Shown piece by piece: positions 43,582 to 47,892 of a stretch of DNA of 47,892 nt. The stretch is from Methanosarcinales archaeon (GTDB lineage: Archaea > Halobacteriota > Methanosarcinia > Methanosarcinales > Methanocomedenaceae), in assembly GCA_021108405.1 (NCBI GenBank), contig JAIOQW010000181.1:1-47892 (forward strand), given 5' to 3'. The number at the start of each line of letters is the position of its first letter. Position 1 is the first letter of the stretch. The notes under the pieces were generated by a model that searched no databases, was not told where the DNA came from, and worked only from the letters and a program-made list of their open reading frames with translations. Both the position numbers and the translations under genes were made by a program.

Positions 43582-43821
43582 ATGCCAGAATATCATAGCA
43601 TAGGAGAAGGTTTTGAATTCGGTTTCTTCCCCATGTCAATATTAACCATAAGCGTGATTGCAGGGTTGGTTTACGCGATTATCAAGACAGGTAAGTATCG
43701 ACATCCGGATGAACAAAATCCTCCCTTCGGTCGGATTTTCTTGACCGACATTCCGGAGGAATGGAGGATTAGAAGATTCGTAGAATCTTCGCCTGAGGCT
43801 CTTAAAAGAGCCGAAGATTAG
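43582..43821 (+). CDS. Small membrane protein with C-terminus encoded by a hairpin array
   Basis: The first 43 or so of 79 residues look like a genuine single-helix membrane protein (helix about 17-34, PMSILTISVIAGLVYAII). From about residue 45 (EQNPPFGRIFLTDIPEE...) every codon comes from modules M1, M2, M3 and M4 of the downstream repeat array. The original stop must have been lost or displaced by the array. The C-terminal 35 residues are probably not a natural domain. It lies 6 nt after another small membrane protein and upstream of hdrA. Confidence 0.55.
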   Translation: MPEYHSIGEGFEFGFFPMSILTISVIAGLVYAIIKTGKYRHPDEQNPPFGRIFLTDIPEEWRIRRFVESSPEALKRAED

Positions 43822-43862
43822 AAAATACAAAGTATTTTCGATTCAAGTTATACTTGATATAC
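43715..43862 (+). repeat. Hairpin array 11 (M1-M2-M3-M4-M5-M6)
   Basis: M1 (43715-43739) is followed by a variant M2 (CATTCC gga GGAATG, 43749-43763), M3 (43774-43788), M4 (43797-43812), a variant M5 (AAAATAC aaa GTATTTT, 43822-43838) and M6 (43842-43862). The M2 and M5 stems differ from other copies on both arms, so base pairing is kept. Most of it is read as the C-terminus of the upstream frame. Confidence 0.87.
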
Positions 43863-43891
43863 TAAGAAAAATCATAAAACCTTCGATATAC

Positions 43892-43903
43892 TTTTATAAA
43901 ATA
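43892..43903 (+). promoter_or_regulatory. Probable TATA box of hdrA
   Basis: TTTTATAAAATA lies about 45-57 nt before the hdrA ATG, directly after hairpin array 11, with a purine-rich stretch upstream. It is the best archaeal TATA match in the gap. Inferred from sequence only. Confidence 0.4.
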
Positions 43904-43948
43904 TTCACAGTAAAAAAGGTATAAAACTAACATAGAGGTATCAATCAC

Positions 43949-46288
43949 ATGCACATAGGGATCTACATATGCCACTGCGGTAGTAATATCGCAGGTTATC
44001 TGGATGTTAAATCAGTTTGCTCCTTTGCCCGGGACCTACCTGGCGTTGTAGTAGCAAAGGACATTACCTACGCTTGCGGTGATCAGGGCCAGGATGAGAT
44101 AAAACAGGACATAGAGGATCATAAGCTTGACCGTATCGTAATAGCTGCATGTTCACCACTTCTACATGAGATCACTTTTTCGCGTGCTGCTCAGGCAGCA
44201 GGTCTGAATCCGTATATGGTAGAGATAGTGAACATTAGGGAACAGTGTAGCTGGGTACATAGGGATTCCTATGATTATGCTACGCAGAAAGCTAAAGACC
44301 TGATCGCCATGGGAGCAGCCAGGGTGCGAAATCTTACTCCTCTTACAGTTGAAAGCGTGCCTGTTAATAAAGACGTACTGGTAATTGGCGGTGGAGTAAC
44401 AGGTATCCAGTGCGCTCTTAATCTGGCAGATAGTGGAGTCAAGGTACATCTTGTCGAGAAGGATTCCAGCATAGGCGGATGGATGGCACGGTTAAATGAA
44501 GTTTTCCCGACAAATGACTGTTCTATGTGTGTATTAGCTCCCAGGATGACCGAAGTTGCAGACCATCCCGACATCACACTGCATACTTACTCCACTATTA
44601 ATAAGATCAAAGGCCATATTGGAGATTTCCAGGTTTCAGTGGTGCATAAGCCACGATATGTAGACGGATCAAAATGTAAAGGCTGCATTGAGCTGTGTGA
44701 GTCAGTCTGTCCGGTACAGGTTCCTGATGAAACAGATAGGGGATTAAGCCTGCATAAAGCCATATATTTACCTATGTCCCAGGCTGTACCGCATATAGCT
44801 GTGATCGACCCTGTGCATTGTATAGGTTGCAAGTTATGTGAGAAGGCCTGTGAACCTGAAGCCATTGACTTTGACCAAAAAGAAGACATTGTGGAATTTA
44901 ATGTCGGAGCTGTTATCGTAGCTACCGGATATAAGATCTTTGATGCCACAAGAAAACCTGAATACGGTTATGGTAGTATCAAGAACGTTATCACCAGTAT
45001 AGAACTTGAACAGATGCTTAATGCCTCAGGTCCCACCTACGGCCAGGTAGTGCGCCCTTATGATGGTCATCCTGCAAAACGTATAGCTTTTATACAATGT
45101 GTGGGCAGCAGGGATGAATTGGTAGGGAATCCATATTGTTCCAGAATATGCTGTATGGCTGCTATTAAGAATGCAGGACTTATCAAAGACAGGGATCCAC
45201 AGGCTAATGTAAGTATTCACTATATTGACATCAGGGCTGGTGGAGAGGACTATGAAGAATACTACATCAGGAACCAGAAGAAAGGTGTTGAGTTCATACG
45301 CGGCAGGGTGGCATCAGTAAAACAAGTCAACTCAGAAGCTGTGATAACTTATGAGGACACTCTTACAGCAGATATAATAGATGAGACTGTGGATCTGGTA
45401 GTACTGTCTGTTGGTCTTGAACCCAACAGTGAAGTAGATGATATTATCAGTGATTTGAAACTAACCAGACGTCCTGATAAGTTTATCAGACCTGCACATC
45501 CCAAGATGCGTCCTGTAGATACCCATACCAGAGGTGTGTTCGTGGCCGGGTGTGCATCAGGTCCGAAAGAGATCCAGGTATCTATTGCTCAGGGAATGGC
45601 CGCCTCAGCCAGGGCTATGGGACTGCTACATAGCGGAGAGATCCAAAAGGATATCATGAGCATTAAGGTTATAGAAGATCTATGTAGAGGATGCGGTTTA
45701 TGTGAAGAAGTTTGTTCATATGGCAGAATAACTGTAAAAGATGGAAAAGCGGTAGTAGATGAATTAACCTGTGGCGGCTGTGGATTATGTGCAGCAGCAT
45801 GTCCGCAGGGAGCTCTGCAGCCAAGACATTCAACAGATGATCAGATAATGGCACAGATCAAAGCAGCTACCAGTGATATCAAAGAGATGCCATTGATCAT
45901 AGGATTTTTATGTCAATGGTGCAGTTATGCTGCGGCTGATCTGGCAGGTTCACAGGGTTTATCTTATCCTACGAATATTAGAATTATCAAGGTTCGGTGT
46001 ACGGGTAGAGTGAATCCTTTATTTGTTATGGAAGCTCTAAAAAGAGGTGCTGATGGTGTTCTGATCGCCGGTTGCAGACCTGATGACTGCCATTATCTTA
46101 ATGGTAGAATAAAGGCTGGCCAGCGAATTGACATTCTTAAGGAACAGATGTCAAGTAAAGGAATCGAACCACAACGTGTGAGGATAATCTCAATAGCTGC
46201 CAGTGAAGGAACAAAGTTTGCCAGTGAAATCACACAGTTTGTGGATGATCTGATACAGATCGGGCCTATAGGTAGTGAGCTTGAGTAA
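43949..46288 (+). CDS. hdrA: Heterodisulfide reductase subunit A with fused MvhD domain
   Basis: This 779-residue flavo-iron-sulfur protein is the electron-bifurcating core subunit. It has the N-terminal HdrA domain (1-130), an FAD loop GGGVTG (147-152), a Cys pair at 191/194, and ferredoxin clusters at 243-254 and 291-301. A second pair at about 577-590 and 610-622 reads CRGCGLCEEVC and CGGCGLCAAAC. The C-terminal 130 residues form an MvhD domain (FLCQWCSYAAAD, VRCTGRVNP, AGCRPDDCHY). MvhD normally links HdrA to hydrogenase or formate dehydrogenase. Such fusions are known, for example in HdrA2 of Methanosarcina. hdrB and hdrC are not adjacent. GAGGT lies before the ATG. Confidence 0.93.
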   Translation: MHIGIYICHCGSNIAGYLDVKSVCSFARDLPGVVVAKDITYACGDQGQDEIKQDIEDHKLDRIVIAACSPLLHEITFSRAAQAAGLNPYMVEIVNIREQCSWVHRDSYDYATQKAKDLIAMGAARVRNLTPLTVESVPVNKDVLVIGGGVTGIQCALNLADSGVKVHLVEKDSSIGGWMARLNEVFPTNDCSMCVLAPRMTEVADHPDITLHTYSTINKIKGHIGDFQVSVVHKPRYVDGSKCKGCIELCESVCPVQVPDETDRGLSLHKAIYLPMSQAVPHIAVIDPVHCIGCKLCEKACEPEAIDFDQKEDIVEFNVGAVIVATGYKIFDATRKPEYGYGSIKNVITSIELEQMLNASGPTYGQVVRPYDGHPAKRIAFIQCVGSRDELVGNPYCSRICCMAAIKNAGLIKDRDPQANVSIHYIDIRAGGEDYEEYYIRNQKKGVEFIRGRVASVKQVNSEAVITYEDTLTADIIDETVDLVVLSVGLEPNSEVDDIISDLKLTRRPDKFIRPAHPKMRPVDTHTRGVFVAGCASGPKEIQVSIAQGMAASARAMGLLHSGEIQKDIMSIKVIEDLCRGCGLCEEVCSYGRITVKDGKAVVDELTCGGCGLCAAACPQGALQPRHSTDDQIMAQIKAATSDIKEMPLIIGFLCQWCSYAAADLAGSQGLSYPTNIRIIKVRCTGRVNPLFVMEALKRGADGVLIAGCRPDDCHYLNGRIKAGQRIDILKEQMSSKGIEPQRVRIISIAASEGTKFASEITQFVDDLIQIGPIGSELE

Positions 46289-46291
46289 TAT

Positions 46292-47746
46292 TCACCTGCT
46301 ACATGCATCGACAAACCGTACAGCAAATTCCTTATACGATGCCGCGTGCATATGTGAATAAACTCCTATTGTGTTCCCTGACATCAATCCGTCATAACCA
46401 TCTTTAATACCGCTTCCTCTTGTAAGTTCAATCCCGAACCTGGAATTATCAGGAAGATCAATGATCTCCGAATGGTGGAACTCGTGACCGATGAATGTAT
46501 CTCCTTTCTGTCCGATAGGAGTACTTTCAATAAAACCTCCTTTACTGTAGCTTACTATACGGGTATGTCCCATAAGTGTCCTGCCAGGAAGTGCCCCTAC
46601 CATTGGATATTCACCGGGAGGCATGTCTGCTGATCGATATGAAGAAGTACTTATTTTACCTGTAATAAGCTCATTGGTAAGATACATCAACCCGCCGCAT
46701 TCGGCATATATGGGTAAACCCGAGAGTGACATCTCTTTGATATCATTACGCATACTCTCGTTGTCAGATAGCTCCTGTGGAAAAAGCTCTGGATATCCGC
46801 CCCCTATATACATTCCATCCATTGCAGGTGGATGGGTGTCATTGACAGGACTAAAATAGACCAGTTTGGCTCCGGCAATCTCAAGCAGGTCCAGATTATC
46901 ACGGTAATAGAAATTGAATGCTTCATCCATTGCTATCCCGATAACAGGGGCACCTCTTTTTATTGCAGGTACGAATATCTGCGGGTCTTTTATTTCCAGT
47001 GGCGGTACCTTGTTAGCTATTTCGATCAATGAATCGATATCCACACTTGTTTTGATAATATCCTTGATCACTGTTATGCGGTGATCAAAATCAGCTTGCA
47101 TACGGCGTCCTTCCATTGCAGGGATAAGTCCCAGATGACGCATACTGATCTTCATTGAATCATCACGCAATATCTCACCGATAACCGGTATATCAGTATA
47201 TGCCTTTATAGCATCACGTGCTTTTTGTGCATGTCTGGCCCCTCCTATATTATTCAGGATCACTCCTGCGATATTGACATCAGGGTCAAAGGAACTATAT
47301 CCCATAACCAGTGCAGCCGTACTGCGGGTAATACTGCGTGCATTAATGACCAGAATGACAGGGCAGTTGAGTATCTTAGCTATCTGGGCAGTACTTCCTG
47401 TATCACTCAAAGCTTCAAGACCTTCATATAGTCCCCTAACTCCTTCAATAATGGCAATGTCTGCTCCGCCGTTATAATTGATACCGTGGTTGAATACTTC
47501 CAATACTGAATCTCTGTCCATTAAATATCCGTCCAGGTTGCGGCTGGGACGGCCCGTAGCTTCAGTATGGTAGCTGGGGTCTATATAATCCAGTCCTACC
47601 TTAAAGGGCTGGACACGCAGTCCCTTGTGGTGTAGAACTGACATCAGACCCGTAGAAATAGTTGTTTTGCCGCTGGAAGAGCGATCTCCTGCTATGAGTA
47701 TGCGGGGGATATCTATAATTTTTTTATTGTATTCGTTGTCTTTCAT
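46292..47746 (-). CDS. Cobyrinate/Ni-sirohydrochlorin a,c-diamide synthase (CfbB/CbiA family)
   Basis: This 484-residue amidotransferase uses glutamine and ATP to amidate the a and c side chains of a tetrapyrrole. The N-terminal P-loop domain has ILIAGDRSSSGKTT (about 11-24) and GLDYIDPSYHTEATGRPSRN. The C-terminal class I glutaminase has the nucleophile Cys in YAECGGLMYLTNE (about 356-368) and its His in FIGHEFHHSE. Methanogens have two such enzymes, CfbB for coenzyme F430 and CbiA for cobamides; the sequence alone does not tell me which. It is convergent with hdrA, 3 nt apart. B12 is also needed by the class II ribonucleotide reductase. Confidence 0.9.
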   Translation of the reverse strand: MKDNEYNKKIIDIPRILIAGDRSSSGKTTISTGLMSVLHHKGLRVQPFKVGLDYIDPSYHTEATGRPSRNLDGYLMDRDSVLEVFNHGINYNGGADIAIIEGVRGLYEGLEALSDTGSTAQIAKILNCPVILVINARSITRSTAALVMGYSSFDPDVNIAGVILNNIGGARHAQKARDAIKAYTDIPVIGEILRDDSMKISMRHLGLIPAMEGRRMQADFDHRITVIKDIIKTSVDIDSLIEIANKVPPLEIKDPQIFVPAIKRGAPVIGIAMDEAFNFYYRDNLDLLEIAGAKLVYFSPVNDTHPPAMDGMYIGGGYPELFPQELSDNESMRNDIKEMSLSGLPIYAECGGLMYLTNELITGKISTSSYRSADMPPGEYPMVGALPGRTLMGHTRIVSYSKGGFIESTPIGQKGDTFIGHEFHHSEIIDLPDNSRFGIELTRGSGIKDGYDGLMSGNTIGVYSHMHAASYKEFAVRFVDACSR

Positions 47747-47845
47747 GTATCCAATCTGATTATTTTGACAGTATTTATTATTTTTTAATAAATTTTGACA
47801 CTATATCATTTTCCAGTTATTTTTCAGACACGGATTAACACAGGA

Positions 47846-47892
47846 GTGCCGAGCAAAGTTCATAATCGCCAGTTGGTGCAAATCCAACCCGA
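47846..47892 (+). other. Possible 5' end of a group II intron, cut by the window end
   Basis: GTGCCGAGCAAAGTTCATAA is followed by CGCCAGTTGGTGCAAATCC and AACCC. A 5' GTGYG-like start and a small AGTTGG..CCAACC hairpin with a GTGCAAAT loop resemble the first part of domain I of bacterial-type group II introns, which are frequent in Methanosarcinales. Only 47 bases are visible, so this is tentative. Confidence 0.35.

Overview
The window comes from an AT-rich euryarchaeal genome of the methanogen/ANME type, most likely in or near the Methanosarcinales. The evidence is an AtwA-type methyl-CoM reductase activation ATPase, an HdrA with a fused MvhD domain, a Ni-sirohydrochlorin/cobyrinate a,c-diamide synthase, archaeal PheT and ThrRS, archaeal RPA with its partner, 4-phosphopantoate--beta-alanine ligase, a DUF1673-like protein and secreted proteins with PGF-pre-PGF domains. 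The THF-type C1 cluster glyA-folD-folP-metV-metF fits Methanosarcina/ANME-2 relatives. I cannot assign a genus from sequence alone.

Layout. 1-5.7 kb: a truncated GxxExxY gene, a winged-helix/membrane protein pair, a MacB-like ABC exporter operon, a RelBE-type toxin-antitoxin pair and a WbuC-like cupin. 5.7-14 kb: a MATE exporter and two tandem paralogous secreted subtilases. 14-19 kb: an isolated CcmC, an archaeal ATPase-nuclease and a class II ribonucleotide reductase. 19-23.7 kb: the minus-strand folate C1 operon. 23.8-28.3 kb: small Cys-rich proteins, a DHH-like protein, an ABC-2 exporter and a TumE-type toxin pair. 28.4-36.6 kb: RPA and its partner, SppA, AtwA, a propeller lipoprotein, a cyclase and PheT. 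36.9-39.7 kb: a GyrI-like protein, ThrRS and tRNA-Pro. 40-47.9 kb: a DUF1673/AglB-like fusion, pantoate-pathway and YprB genes, two small membrane proteins, HdrA and CfbB/CbiA.

The most unusual content is between the genes. One family consists of modular arrays of short hairpins. The modules (here M1 to M8) are combined in different ways, and several keep their stems through paired changes. Arrays that start with M1 usually begin within about 10 nt of a stop codon on the same strand. One array truncates a gene and two supply the ends of others. A second family is a 133-bp MITE, present in two inverted copies, each with a perfect 8-bp target duplication. A third is a small element bounded by TATCCACTTCAAA inverted repeats. 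The elements are nested: a hairpin module sits inside one of these elements, and one MITE sits inside a hairpin array.

Metabolically, GlyA, FolD and MetVF would interconvert serine-, methylene- and methyl-level C1 units on a pterin that FolP helps to build. AtwA, HdrA-MvhD and CfbB/CbiA point to methane metabolism, electron bifurcation and tetrapyrrole cofactor synthesis. All comparisons were made by eye, and no database search was run.
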